NCBI GenBank assembly: GCA_018335795.1
Contig: JAGXRP010000082.1
Span: 106,497 to 170,496 of the forward strand
Direction of reading: 5' to 3'
Source: Desulfobulbaceae bacterium
Lineage (GTDB): Bacteria; Bacteroidota; Ignavibacteria; Kapaibacteriales; UBA2268
DNA length: 64,000 bases
Shown: one piece after another, positions 34,329 through 43,599 of the stretch
Position numbering within the stretch: position 1 is the first letter of the stretch
Layout: every line of letters begins with the position of its first letter
Position numbers and translations under genes: made by a program
The notes under the pieces: generated by a model
The model's database searches: none
Told to the model about the DNA's origin: nothing
Seen by the model: only the letters and a program-made list of their open reading frames with translations

Positions 34329-34883
34329 TCATTCTACTTTTCGAATTATATCCATTTCATCTTTTGTCAACCTTCGGTGTATTATCCAATTACCTTTACT
34401 ACGAATCTCGATATAACCAAACTCATCTCCAATCGTATATCTATACGTATCATTAGGCTTAGCCAAGTCAATGAAATGTTCAAATTTAAGCCTTTCCAAT
34501 TCTTGTTTACCCAAACTACCTTCGGATATGCTGATGCTTATGTCATTGTCTTGATAAGTCTCGTCTTTAATAATGAAAACCGGAGAATTAATTGTTTGAT
34601 TACCACCAACAATTGGACGTAAATGATAATTCCAAGTAGTTGTTCTTGAAGTTTTTCCACTTGTTATAGTCATAGAGGATGATGTTGTTGGACCATATAC
34701 AATTACAAAATTCTCGAAATCCGGCATCAAGACCGAATCTTCTTTAAAATCAATTGTAATTTCAACTTTAATAATTTCATCGAATTCATAATAGTCTTTA
34801 TCAGTTGTAAGTTTGACACTTTGCCCAAATATTGAACTTGTTATTAAAATAAGCATACTAATCATAATAACTATATAATTCAT
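34329..34883 (-). CDS. Small exported protein resembling a solo BatD N-terminal domain
   Basis: A 184-aa protein with a signal peptide (MNYIVIMISMLILITSSIFG). The mature part has the pattern F-x-I-V-x-G-P-T-T-S-S-S (FENFVIVYGPTTSSSMTITS), then WNYHLRPIVGGNQTINSPVF. This is the signature of the BatD/'oxygen tolerance' N-terminal beta domain. Full BatD proteins are about 500-600 aa with further domains and a C-terminal TM helix, usually next to batA/B/C/E; here the protein is only a third of that and no bat genes are near. A C-terminal KDEMDIIRKVE tail is charged. It is bracketed by hairpin repeats (34268 and 34986). Either an eroded BatD or an accessory mini-protein. Confidence 0.65.
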   Translation of the reverse strand: MNYIVIMISMLILITSSIFGQSVKLTTDKDYYEFDEIIKVEITIDFKEDSVLMPDFENFVIVYGPTTSSSMTITSGKTSRTTTWNYHLRPIVGGNQTINSPVFIIKDETYQDNDISISISEGSLGKQELERLKFEHFIDLAKPNDTYRYTIGDEFGYIEIRSKGNWIIHRRLTKDEMDIIRKVE

Positions 34884-34985
34884 TATAAACCTCGAAATTT
34901 GAAAAGATAATACAAAAATAAATATTTTCGCGACAATTCAAATACAAATTTTTTGTTTAGTTTTGGGAACAATCAAAATCATTAT

Positions 34986-35005
34986 CCCACAAATGAATTC
35001 GTGGG
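34986..35005. repeat. Hairpin repeat unit CCCACAAAT/ATTCGTGGG
   Basis: A hairpin with one mismatch, related to those at 34268 and 35071. It is followed by GGCTATGTCTGTTTC and CCGTCAGTTGCAACAAAGAC. Confidence 0.65.
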
Positions 35006-35049
35006 CTATGTCTGTTTCTTGGGTTCCGTCAGTTGCAACAAAGACACCA

Positions 35050-35093
35050 CATGACGTTAATAAAAAAAAGCCCACAAATTAATTTTGTGGGCT
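35050..35093. repeat. 44-bp repeat with hairpin, copy 1
   Basis: CATGACGTTAATAAAAAAAA, then a hairpin with CCCACAAA / TTTGTGGG arms. Identical over all 44 bases to 35433-35476. The hairpin plus A-run could terminate minus-strand transcription from the small gene at 35137. Confidence 0.85.
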
Positions 35094-35136
35094 ATGTTTG
35101 TGCTGTCTTTGTAACAAAGATGATACAAAAAATGTG

Positions 35137-35289
35137 TTACGCACAGGGCTTGGTGGAAGTCTGTGTATTGCGTTTTTTGAAGTATTCCAAGATTTCTTCT
35201 TTTGTCATTTTGGATAACTTTTCACTCAATTTGTCTCTCTGTTGGCGCATATATTTTACAGCGTCAAATGTTTTTTCAGTCGTCTTCAT
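35137..35289 (-). CDS. Small antitoxin-like protein (50 aa)
   Basis: A 50-codon open frame, ATG at 35289 to TAA at 35137, encoding a charged helical peptide: KTFDAVKYMRQQRDKLSEKL, then SKMTKEEILEYFKKR. The 'F-D-A-V-K-x-M-R-x-x-R-D-K-L' opening followed by 'M-(T/S)-x-E-E-x-x-x-Y' is, in my experience, typical of small Bacteroidota/Chlorobi proteins found with type II toxin genes. No toxin ORF is adjacent, so it may be an orphan. It lies between two identical 44-bp repeats. No good Shine-Dalgarno sequence is visible. Confidence 0.65.
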   Translation of the reverse strand: MKTTEKTFDAVKYMRQQRDKLSEKLSKMTKEEILEYFKKRNTQTSTKPCA

Positions 35290-35394
35290 ATTTTTCAAAT
35301 TCAACAGTTAATAAGTCTATCTTCCTAAACATTTACCATTTTACAAACTTACTACAAAGACGTGTAAATAGCAAAAATAATCATTGTTAGTCTT

Positions 35395-35417
35395 CTGTCA
35401 GTTGTAACAACTGACAG
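35395..35417. repeat. Perfect palindrome CTGTCAGTTG-TAA-CAACTGACAG
   Basis: A 10-bp perfect stem with a 3-base loop, 16 bases before the second 44-bp repeat. Half of it (CGTCAGTTGCAACAAAG) is present before copy 1 at 35026-35042. Confidence 0.75.
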
Positions 35418-35432
35418 GACGCATAACAATGA

Positions 35433-35476
35433 CATGACGTTAATAAAAAAAAGCCCACAAATTAATTTTGTGGGCT
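35433..35476. repeat. 44-bp repeat with hairpin, copy 2 (ilvE terminator)
   Basis: Identical to 35050-35093. Its hairpin lies 26 bases after the ilvE stop and, read on the minus strand, is followed by a run of eight Ts. It therefore probably terminates ilvE. Confidence 0.85.
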
Positions 35477-35502
35477 TTGGAAATATAGTGATTAATGTGT
35501 GA

Positions 35503-36582
35503 TTAATCGAAGTTTTTGATATTAATTATCCAGTCGTGTTTGTCTTCGATTTCGCCGTATTGGATGCCGGTGATGTGGTCGTAGAAGCGTTTTGCATATT
35601 CGCCGATTTGCATATCGTTGATGACAATTGTTTCGCCGTTGTAATGCAATTGCCCGACAGGTGAAATAACTGCTGCAGTTCCGGTTCCGAAGACTTCGTT
35701 TAATCTGCCTTCAGCATGTGCGTCGAATACTTCTTCGATGGCGATAGACCGTTCGGAAATTGGAATCCCGAAATCTCTTGCAAGTGTGAGAACAGTGTCG
35801 CGCGTAACACCTTCCAATATCGAGCCTGATTCGAGTGGCGGTGTAATCAAAGTGCCGTCAATGACGAACATAATGTTCATTGCACCAACCTCGTCCACAA
35901 AATGCCTGCCGACGCCGTCCAACCAAAGAACTTGCGAGTAACCCGACTTTTTGGCTTGTTCGCTCGCCAATAGCGATGCTGCGTAATTGCCGGCGGTCTT
36001 TGCTGTGCCTAGTCCGCCTCGGACTGCGCGAACGAAATCTTTTGCGACCAAAATTTTCACAGGAGACATTCCTTCAGGATAATATGAAGCAACGGGCGAA
36101 GTCATGATAATGTGGCGGAAAGTTTTCGATGAATGCACTCCTAAGAAATTGCCATCACCAAATACAACCGGACGAATATAAAGTGAGTGCCCCCTGGTGC
36201 GGGGAACCCAATTGTGGTCAACTTTGATTAATTGGACTAAGGCATCAACGAATTGCTGTTCGTCGAAAGGCGGAATTACAACTCGTGAACCTGAATGATT
36301 CAGACGTTTGGCGTTCCTGTCAATTCTGAATAAATTCACGGAACCATCAACCGAGCGGAATGCTTTCAGCCCTTCGAAAATTGATTGTCCGTAATGCAGA
36401 GTGCACATAGCAGGTTCGCACGGAAATGTCCCGTAAGGTATGATTTCGCCATCGTTCCACTCTCCGTCCTTATAATTTGATACATAAATATGGTCGGATA
36501 AATATACTCCAAAACCGAGATTATCCCAATCTACTTTACTATGCTTAGATTCTTGTGTTTTTGTAATTTTAATATTTGCCAT
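35503..36582 (-). CDS. ilvE: Branched-chain amino acid aminotransferase
   Basis: A 359-aa fold-type IV PLP aminotransferase of the longer (eukaryote-like, BCAT-II) type, interconverting Leu/Ile/Val with their 2-oxo acids. Seen: GQSIFEGLKAFRSVDGSVNLFR near the N-terminus (shortened: QSIFEGLKAFR), LYIRPVVFGDG, the block RGGLGTAKTAGNYAASLLAS with the PLP lysine, and GTGTAAVISPVGQLHYNG near the C-terminus. AAGGAG lies 7 bases before the ATG. Monocistronic. Confidence 0.96.
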   Translation of the reverse strand: MANIKITKTQESKHSKVDWDNLGFGVYLSDHIYVSNYKDGEWNDGEIIPYGTFPCEPAMCTLHYGQSIFEGLKAFRSVDGSVNLFRIDRNAKRLNHSGSRVVIPPFDEQQFVDALVQLIKVDHNWVPRTRGHSLYIRPVVFGDGNFLGVHSSKTFRHIIMTSPVASYYPEGMSPVKILVAKDFVRAVRGGLGTAKTAGNYAASLLASEQAKKSGYSQVLWLDGVGRHFVDEVGAMNIMFVIDGTLITPPLESGSILEGVTRDTVLTLARDFGIPISERSIAIEEVFDAHAEGRLNEVFGTGTAAVISPVGQLHYNGETIVINDMQIGEYAKRFYDHITGIQYGEIEDKHDWIINIKNFD

Positions 36583-36621
36583 TTTTTTCTCCTTAATAAT
36601 TTTTATTTATTCGGTTAAATC

Positions 36622-38280
36622 TTAATAAATATATTCAGTTGCAATATCTCTAGGAATTGCTTTTAATATTTCAATTTCTTTCTTCAAATCGTCAGTTAGT
36701 ACAGCGTATTTTGCTAAAATTTCTCCGGCTTTGTCGTAATCACCGTTCACTTGTGTCATAAGTATTAAATTGGATAATTCGCCCATTTTTTCAAAAAACA
36801 AATCATCATTTAAATCAAGTTTGCCATCAGCAGTCGTAAATATTACGCCTTGCTCTTTAAGGAAATTAAGTTGAATTAAATTTGCATTATAATGAGCACC
36901 TGAGCCAAATCTAATTGAGCGATAAAGCCCTGCGAGATAGGTTGCTTTTGCTTTTTCGATATATTCTTGGTCTTTGATTCCACTTTCGAGCAAATATTTA
37001 TGATTGTACATGCTCAATGCGTCAGCTTTGCATTCTTCGATAGCAGAATATCTCTCTTTGAGAGCATTTCTGATTTCCATTTTCTTTTTGCCGCTTACAT
37101 ATTTTGGTCCCAAAGCGTGCGAAACTTCGTGCAAAGTTACAAAACTTGTGAATGCTTTTTTGTCAACGTATTTATTGCGTTCCGCAGTCAATAGAGTTTT
37201 GCCGATTTCCGCAACAATTTTATCAAATTTGGCTTCCATGTGATTTTTGTACATCGAAAGCTTTCTGCCTTTTGCTTCAGCAACTTTGGGGTCGTTTGGC
37301 AAAGCAGCAGCAATTGTTTTCACACCTTGGTTGCAATCGCCACCGAAATAAACGACATTAACGACTTGAATTACATTGCCATCACCAATAGATTTTTGCT
37401 TGAATTTATTTTCAATTGGTAATGAATTTTCAAAATTTTGCATGTTGCTTTTGTACAAATCAAGTTCGGCTGATGCTTCAAAATCTTTTACCAACACAAC
37501 GGCTTCGTGAGCAGTTTTGTAGTTGAATAATTCATCTTGATAATTTTCAATTGGTCCGATTACTACATCAACGTTGTTGCCTTCGAGTTCCATCCACGCC
37601 AAATCGCTTTCGTAATAATCGTCGGTTCTGGTCGCCGTAGCGCGTAATTGCAAATATTTTTTGAGCGACGCGTTATCTGCAAGTTCTGCGGCTTCTTCGA
37701 GCAAACTTGCGAGCCTTTCAGTCTTAGCATACTTTTGATGATATGGTACAGCTTTGAGCGTACCATTTTCGCGAACGATAATAGTATATTGGCTCTTGAA
37801 AGCTTCTGCTTGGTCTGGGTTAGCTGCAATAAATGCTTCAAACTCTTCTTTAGTCATGTCTTCGGGGTAAAATCCTCCGCCTTGCGGTCGTTTGGCAGCT
37901 CCCGAGCCAACAAATCTGTCATTATCGTAAAGTGGGTCGTAGGGACCGTAATTAATCATGACATACTTGAGAAAATCTTTGGCTTCGTCAGTATTCAAAG
38001 CCATCAGCGAATCGCGAGTTTTGATTGCATCGTGAGCAGACTGTTCCCAAAAAATTTCGTCAATAATTTTTCCGGCTTCGACAAGTTTGGCAACGAGCGC
38101 ACGTTCGCGTTCCGAAAGCCCGGACAAATCAGTTTGGAGCGTCACGGGCGCATAAGCTTCAATCCGTTGAAGTACCATAGTGTGTTCATCACTCATCTTA
38201 GGCTCCTCTATAACTTCTTTTTCGGCACATGAAACAAATGCAAAAGACACAAAAAGTACTAAACTCAATAAATTTTTCAT
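36622..38280 (-). CDS. Lipoprotein dipeptidyl peptidase III-like metallopeptidase (M49), HEXXH form
   Basis: A 552-aa zinc peptidase expected to release dipeptides from peptide N-termini. The start is the ATG at 38280, giving a lipoprotein signal (LVLFVSFAFVSC, Cys18); a longer frame to 38385 has no credible start. The zinc site is HEVSH (384-388) with Glu416 in EECKAD. Classical DPP III has the six-residue HEXXGH, whereas this has the five-residue HEXXH form known from Caldithrix abyssi DPP III. FGGDCNQG, about 65 residues before the HEVSH site, and the YGPYDPLYDNDRFVG stretch also fit the family. Probably periplasmic-facing peptide scavenging. Confidence 0.87.
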   Translation of the reverse strand: MKNLLSLVLFVSFAFVSCAEKEVIEEPKMSDEHTMVLQRIEAYAPVTLQTDLSGLSERERALVAKLVEAGKIIDEIFWEQSAHDAIKTRDSLMALNTDEAKDFLKYVMINYGPYDPLYDNDRFVGSGAAKRPQGGGFYPEDMTKEEFEAFIAANPDQAEAFKSQYTIIVRENGTLKAVPYHQKYAKTERLASLLEEAAELADNASLKKYLQLRATATRTDDYYESDLAWMELEGNNVDVVIGPIENYQDELFNYKTAHEAVVLVKDFEASAELDLYKSNMQNFENSLPIENKFKQKSIGDGNVIQVVNVVYFGGDCNQGVKTIAAALPNDPKVAEAKGRKLSMYKNHMEAKFDKIVAEIGKTLLTAERNKYVDKKAFTSFVTLHEVSHALGPKYVSGKKKMEIRNALKERYSAIEECKADALSMYNHKYLLESGIKDQEYIEKAKATYLAGLYRSIRFGSGAHYNANLIQLNFLKEQGVIFTTADGKLDLNDDLFFEKMGELSNLILMTQVNGDYDKAGEILAKYAVLTDDLKKEIEILKAIPRDIATEYIY

Positions 38281-38621
38281 CTTTTTTAAACCTTTTTTCA
38301 AATTTACACTTAAAACATATTCCAAATTACAAACAATGTATTGTATAACAAAATGAAAAAAGAACTTATATGAATTTACTGTCATAAAATCTAAAAGAAA
38401 TTAACACAAGGCACGCGTAAATATTCTGTTAACTTCTTTATTATCAATATTATTTCAGATTTATCCATAAAAATCAACTTTAAAAATGTTGTTCCAATTG
38501 AATAATTTTTTGGTATAGCTTTGTTGTTAATAAGTACTTTTTTAGTATCTTGGTATCCGTTGTTGTCTCAAATGCTTCATTAAAATTTACAGATTTTACA
38601 TATTCATTTATAATCAGCAAG
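38281..38621. other. Intergenic region, no gene seen
   Basis: A 341-base AT-rich divergent gap between the DPP III-like gene and the SLC13 transporter. Open frames extending into it from both genes start with TTG or lack ribosome binding sites and have non-protein-like sequence. It presumably holds two promoters. Confidence 0.55.
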
Positions 38622-40088
38622 ATGAAATACAGTTACAAGGATGGCGGTCTAATATTAGGTTTAATCGTATTTTTCGTGCTTTTGATATTTCCGGTCAGCG
38701 ATGAACCCGTAGCATCGAGAATGGCTGCAATCGCAGTATTGATGGGTATTTGGTGGATGACTGAGGCATTGCCATTGGCAGCGACATCACTTGTACCGCT
38801 ACTTCTATTCCCATTGTTGGGTATAATCAATGCCACTGAGACCGCAAAAGAGTATTTCAATTCTACGATTGCAATTTATATTGGCGGATTTTTAATTGCA
38901 TTATCCATGCAAAGGTGGGATTTGCACCGTAGATTGGCTCTCAAAACTATCTTGGTGATTGGCAAAGGTCCTTCGGGAATTGTTCTCGGGTTTATGATTG
39001 CATCAGCTTTCATTTCGATGTTGATTTCAAATGTCGCCACCACTGTGATGCTGCTACCGATTGGAATGGCAATAATTTTGAAAGTTGAAGAGAGCTATGA
39101 GGCGAAATTAACAAAAGAGTTCAGCCTCAGTTTGATGCTTGGAATAGCATACGCCGCCTCAATCGGCGGTGTAGCGACGCTTATCGGAACTGCACCAAAC
39201 TTGATTTTCAAACGAATTTATGAAATGAATTTCCCTGAAGCCGGTGAAATCACTTTCGGCTCGTGGTTCTTGTTTGGATTTCCAATTGCGATGATAATGT
39301 TAGCCTTAGCGTGGATTGTTCTGACCAAAATTTTATATAAACCATCTCCAGAGCTCGTAATGAACAATGAGGTAATCCGTGAGGAATATAAATTGCTGGG
39401 TAAGATGACATTCGAAGAAAAGATGGTTGCAATAATCGCCGGAATGACTGCACTATTGTGGCTTACAAGGGCTAATCTCGAGATTGGAGGTTTGCTCTTG
39501 CCGGGATGGGGGCAACTACTTCCATTTGGAGATATGATTGACGATGCCACGATAGCGATTTTTTCCGGTTTGCTATTGTTTATAATTCCTGCCAAAAAAC
39601 GTCCACACAGACTATCACAAGACACAGTATTCATGAAGATTCCATGGGATGTGATTCTGATTTTTGGTGGGGGATTCGCCCTGGCAAAGGGTTTTACAGT
39701 ATCGGGATTGTCAGAAGTTATCGGGAGCGTATTGACCGGAATTACCGATATTCACCCTCTGATACTAACATTGGCAGTTTGTCTGCTTTTAACGTTCCTG
39801 ACTGAATTAACATCTAACACTGCTACGACTAACACCGTCTTGCCAATTCTTGCAGCAGCGGCAATCGCAGGCGGTATAAATCCGCTTTATTTGATGTTGC
39901 CGGCAACCATCTCGGCTTCTTTTGCATTTATGTTGCCTGTGGCAACACCACCAAATGCAATTGTTTACGGTTCAGGCAAAATCAAAGTTGAACAAATGAT
40001 GAAAGCAGGGTTGATACTCAATTTGATAGGAGTTCTTGTGATTACTGGCATGTTTACATTATTCGGTACCTCTGTATTCGGTCAATAA
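38622..40088 (+). CDS. SLC13/DASS-family sodium:dicarboxylate (or sulfate) symporter
   Basis: A 488-aa inner-membrane transporter with about 12 hydrophobic segments. The start is the ATG at 38622 (MKYSYKDGGLILGLIVFF); the longer frame starts at a TTG. MGIWWMTEALPLAATSLVPL is the conserved N-terminal block. SNVATTVMLLPI and the C-terminal copy TELTSNTATTNTVLPILAA carry the two SNT sodium/carboxylate motifs of the DASS family, and the PVATPPNAIVYGSG signature follows. It probably imports C4-dicarboxylates with Na+. leuS follows after 62 bases but has its own candidate promoter. Confidence 0.93.
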   Translation: MKYSYKDGGLILGLIVFFVLLIFPVSDEPVASRMAAIAVLMGIWWMTEALPLAATSLVPLLLFPLLGIINATETAKEYFNSTIAIYIGGFLIALSMQRWDLHRRLALKTILVIGKGPSGIVLGFMIASAFISMLISNVATTVMLLPIGMAIILKVEESYEAKLTKEFSLSLMLGIAYAASIGGVATLIGTAPNLIFKRIYEMNFPEAGEITFGSWFLFGFPIAMIMLALAWIVLTKILYKPSPELVMNNEVIREEYKLLGKMTFEEKMVAIIAGMTALLWLTRANLEIGGLLLPGWGQLLPFGDMIDDATIAIFSGLLLFIIPAKKRPHRLSQDTVFMKIPWDVILIFGGGFALAKGFTVSGLSEVIGSVLTGITDIHPLILTLAVCLLLTFLTELTSNTATTNTVLPILAAAAIAGGINPLYLMLPATISASFAFMLPVATPPNAIVYGSGKIKVEQMMKAGLILNLIGVLVITGMFTLFGTSVFGQ

Positions 40089-40107
40089 TAGTTCGGCGAA
40101 AAAAGCG

Positions 40108-40115
40108 TATATTTG
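40108..40115 (+). promoter_or_regulatory. Possible -7 box of leuS (TATATTTG)
   Basis: An exact TAnnTTTG match 35 bases before the leuS ATG, inside the 62-base gap. No TTTG is seen at -33. Confidence 0.4.
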
Positions 40116-40150
40116 TAGCTTGTATATTGTAGAATTAACAGATTACGAAA

Positions 40151-42697
40151 ATGGCTTATTCATTCAGCGAAATAGAAGCAAAGTGGCAATCATATTGGTT
40201 GCAAAACGAAGTTTACAAAACAGGCGAATCTACCGATAAACCAAAATTTTACGTCCTTGATATGTTCCCATATCCAAGTGGCGCAGGGCTTCATATCGGA
40301 CATCCCGAGGGCTATACGGCTACCGATATTATCTCGCGATTTAAGCGAATGAAGGGCTTCAACGTATTACATCCGATGGGATTCGATGCATTCGGCTTGC
40401 CTACCGAGCGATATAGCATGACAACGGGAATTCACCCGATTGATGCCACTAAGGCAAACGTTGACAATTTCAAACGCCAACTTAATTTGTTGGGCTTTAG
40501 TTATGATTGGTCACGCGAAATTAATACCACAGAACCAAATTATTACAAGTGGACTCAGTGGATGTTTTTGATGATTTACAATTCCTGGTATGACGACCAT
40601 GCAGCTAAATCACGCCCAATAAGTGAATTGCAGATTCCTGAAAATTTGAAATCACAGAAAGAAATTGATGATTACATTGACAGCAAAAGATTGGCTTTCA
40701 TAGATATGATTCCCGTGAATTGGTGCGAAGCATTAGGAACAGTTTTGGCAAATGAGGAAGTTGATGAGTGGAAAGGCAAGGGCTACACCGTTGAAAAGAA
40801 GCCAATGCGCCAATGGATGCTCCGAATCACAACTTATGCCGAAAGATTGCTGAACGACTTGGATTTGGTCGAATGGCCCAATTCTACTCGCGATATGCAA
40901 ATGAATTGGATTGGCAGAAGCGAAGGTGCCGAAATTGAGTTCAAAGCTGAAACGAATGATACAATCACAGTATTCACAACACGCCCCGATACTGTTTTCG
41001 GAGCTACATACTTAGTGCTTGCACCTGAACATAGTTTGGTAAGCAAGGTTACAACAGATGAGCAAAAAAGCAAGATTCAGGAATATATTGATGTTTCGGT
41101 TTTGAAAAGTGACATCGAGCGCCAAGATTTGACAAAGAAAAAAACGGGAGTTTTTACAGGTGGATATGCCATCAATCCCGCTTCCGGCGAAAGAATTGAA
41201 ATTTGGATTGCAGATTATGTTTTAGCTCAATATGGTACGGGAGCCATTATGGCTGTTCCCGGACATGACGAGCGAGACCACGAATTCGCTGTGCAGATGA
41301 AACTGCCGATTAAAATGGTCGTCAAGCCTAAAGACAGCGATGATTGGGACATAATGACTTCCGCTTTTACAGAAAAAAATGGATTTTCCGTTAATTCAGA
41401 AAATTCTGAAGTGAAATTAAGTGGCTTACCTACGACAGAAGCGATTTCGACAATTATAACGTGGTTGGAATCAAAAAATATCGGCAAAGGGAAAATTCAA
41501 TATAAATTGCGTGATTGGCTGTTTTCTCGTCAGCGTTATTGGGGCGAACCAATCCCAATCATGTTTTTCGAGGACGGCTCCAAAAGGGCGTTAGAAAATG
41601 ACGAATTACCATTGATTTTACCCGACGTGGAGCATTTCAAGCCTGCCGGAACCGGCGAATCACCTTTAGCAAACGTCGAAAAATGGGTCAATTTCATAGA
41701 TAAAAAGACCGGGAAAAAAGCGAAATTCGAGACCAACACAATGCCACAATGGGCTGGGAGCTGTTGGTATTATTTACGTTACATTGACCCGCACAATGAT
41801 GATATTTTTTGCGATAGCGACAAAGAACGCTATTGGATGTCACCGTCGGGAGTTGATTTATACGTTGGTGGCGCCGAACATGCCGTATTGCACTTGCTTT
41901 ATGCACGATTTTGGCATAAGGTGCTTTACGATTATGGCTATGTCTCCACACCGGAACCTTTCAAGAAGCTGTTCCACCAAGGTTTGATTTTGGGTGAAGA
42001 CGGCGAAAAAATGTCAAAATCTCGTGGGAATGTTGTCAATCCCGATGATATTGTTAAAGAATATGGCGCAGACTCGCTACGATTATACGAAATGTTTTTG
42101 GGTCCTTTGGAAGCCGTTAAACCTTGGCAAACCAACAATATAACAGGTGTGTTTAATTTCCTGAATCGTGCTTGGAGAATGATTGCAACCGACGAAGGGA
42201 CATTGTCTCCTAAAGTTTTGAATGCCGGATTGAGCCCTGAGCAGGATTATGTTTTGAACTACACAATCAAAAAAGTTGCTGACGATATCGAGAATTTGAG
42301 TTTCAACACGGCGATTGCACAGATGATGATTTTTGTGAATGAGTTTACCAAAGTTGAAGTCAAGCCATTAGATGCTATGAAGAAATTTGTCTTATGTTTG
42401 TCGCCATTTGCTCCGCATATCGCTGAGGAACTTTGGCAGATTTTAGGTCATTCGCAAAGTGTCGTGTTCGAGGAATTTCCGGTTTATGATGATGCAAAAA
42501 TCGTGAGGAATGAGATTGAATTTGTTGTGCAAGTCGGAGGAAAAATTCGTGCAAGAATTCAAGTAAATGTAGATTTACCGCAAGACCAATTGGAAGCGCT
42601 TGCACTCGGTGATGCAGCCGTACAAAAGCATATTGACGGCAAAGAGATTCGCAAAATTATTTTCGTGAAGAATAAATTGATTAATTTTATCGTTTAA
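40151..42697 (+). CDS. leuS: Leucyl-tRNA synthetase
   Basis: An 848-aa class Ia synthetase charging tRNA-Leu. [20 protein letters not shown] has the HIGH box; the CP1 editing domain includes [20 protein letters not shown] and [18 protein letters not shown] (with the proofreading Asp). [18 protein letters not shown] and [15 protein letters not shown] (KMSKS) follow. The C-terminal tRNA-binding part ends in a [14 protein letters not shown] stretch. Length and domain order are normal for bacteria. A strong terminator follows. Confidence 0.98.
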   Translation: MAYSFSEIEAKWQSYWLQNEVYKTGESTDKPKFYVLDMFPYPSGAGLHIGHPEGYTATDIISRFKRMKGFNVLHPMGFDAFGLPTERYSMTTGIHPIDATKANVDNFKRQLNLLGFSYDWSREINTTEPNYYKWTQWMFLMIYNSWYDDHAAKSRPISELQIPENLKSQKEIDDYIDSKRLAFIDMIPVNWCEALGTVLANEEVDEWKGKGYTVEKKPMRQWMLRITTYAERLLNDLDLVEWPNSTRDMQMNWIGRSEGAEIEFKAETNDTITVFTTRPDTVFGATYLVLAPEHSLVSKVTTDEQKSKIQEYIDVSVLKSDIERQDLTKKKTGVFTGGYAINPASGERIEIWIADYVLAQYGTGAIMAVPGHDERDHEFAVQMKLPIKMVVKPKDSDDWDIMTSAFTEKNGFSVNSENSEVKLSGLPTTEAISTIITWLESKNIGKGKIQYKLRDWLFSRQRYWGEPIPIMFFEDGSKRALENDELPLILPDVEHFKPAGTGESPLANVEKWVNFIDKKTGKKAKFETNTMPQWAGSCWYYLRYIDPHNDDIFCDSDKERYWMSPSGVDLYVGGAEHAVLHLLYARFWHKVLYDYGYVSTPEPFKKLFHQGLILGEDGEKMSKSRGNVVNPDDIVKEYGADSLRLYEMFLGPLEAVKPWQTNNITGVFNFLNRAWRMIATDEGTLSPKVLNAGLSPEQDYVLNYTIKKVADDIENLSFNTAIAQMMIFVNEFTKVEVKPLDAMKKFVLCLSPFAPHIAEELWQILGHSQSVVFEEFPVYDDAKIVRNEIEFVVQVGGKIRARIQVNVDLPQDQLEALALGDAAVQKHIDGKEIRKIIFVKNKLINFIV

Positions 42698-42710
42698 TTT
42701 TTTTGAAATT

Positions 42711-42750
42711 AAAAAGGGAGATGATAATTATTTTTCATCTCCCTTTTTTT
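42711..42750. terminator. Bidirectional terminator after leuS
   Basis: A perfect 14-bp stem AAAAAGGGAGATGA / TCATCTCCCTTTTT with a 10-base loop and a T7 tail, located between convergent genes. Confidence 0.9.
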
Positions 42751-42775
42751 GTATAATAAATATTTATTTTTCGAA

Positions 42776-43588
42776 TTATAATACTCTCGTGATGAGGAAA
42801 GTGATGTGAAATTTATCGTCCAATGAGCCTGTCATAAATTGCGAAAAATTCGTGTAAACGTTGTTGGACAGCGCCACTTTGAAGAAGTGCCCCGCAGTTT
42901 CGATTTCCATGCCGAGCGAGTACGTATTGTAGAATTGCCTCCAACCGTTCAAAGTCGGATTGGCTTCGGCAATCACGCTCCAGCGCTCATCGAAAAAGTA
43001 TTGGGCGTATGCTCCCATTGTCCAGGAATTGATTGGTTCTTCGCAAAACAAATTGGCATTGTACAAGAATCCGGGTGAAATACCTAATCCAAGCGATTTG
43101 CCTACCATAGTATTTGCGATTATGAAACCGTAATATTGCCAGAGTCGCGATTTATCCTCAGGCTCGTTCACAACCTTGGAATTATAAGCGACGCCACCAT
43201 TTACAGCAACAGCTAAGGGCAAAACATCGCTATTTATTTCCAAAACTTTCCATTTTAGCTGTAAGTCTATATTTCCGTTTAAATTACTGCGTCCTAATTG
43301 TGCAAAAAGGTCGTCCGTAATTCCATAACCTAAGCCCAGACGCATATAGACACTGCCGTCAAAGCCAAAAAGTTCATCAACACCTTCGGATACGGGCACT
43401 ATGAATTTATGTGAAATATGAAAATAAATATCGCCTTGTTGCAAAGTTTCCGTTGTCGGCAAATTTAATGCATCAGGCGATGAAAACAATTGCAGAGGTA
43501 TTTCAGCAGGTGCTTCACGCTGCCAACTTGGTTGCGAGTATGCTATTATACCGGAAATAAATAAAAATAATATTACAAAATATTTCAT
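42776..43588 (-). CDS. DUF5777 family outer-membrane beta-barrel protein
   Basis: A 270-aa exported protein (signal peptide to about residue 19, ending YSQ). The sequence LPTTETLQQGDIYFHISHKF, the following LFGFDGSVYMRLGLGYGITD and the alternating hydrophobic strands match the DUF5777 barrel family of Bacteroidota. It is the last gene of a three-gene unit: heme-motif lipoprotein, YceI protein, this barrel, with gaps of 15 and 11 bases. The specific role is unknown; co-occurrence suggests an envelope redox or lipid-carrier module (inference). Confidence 0.82.
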   Translation of the reverse strand: MKYFVILFLFISGIIAYSQPSWQREAPAEIPLQLFSSPDALNLPTTETLQQGDIYFHISHKFIVPVSEGVDELFGFDGSVYMRLGLGYGITDDLFAQLGRSNLNGNIDLQLKWKVLEINSDVLPLAVAVNGGVAYNSKVVNEPEDKSRLWQYYGFIIANTMVGKSLGLGISPGFLYNANLFCEEPINSWTMGAYAQYFFDERWSVIAEANPTLNGWRQFYNTYSLGMEIETAGHFFKVALSNNVYTNFSQFMTGSLDDKFHITFLITRVL

Positions 43589-43599
43589 GGTTTCCTCAA

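Noticed and set aside
35033..35311. 92-aa plus-strand open frame over the repeat region
   Set aside because: It translates the repeat and the antisense of the more convincing 50-aa gene at 35137-35289; the composition is not protein-like.
34268..35476. CRISPR array
   Set aside because: Repeats are few, unevenly spaced and separated by genes; no cas genes in the window.
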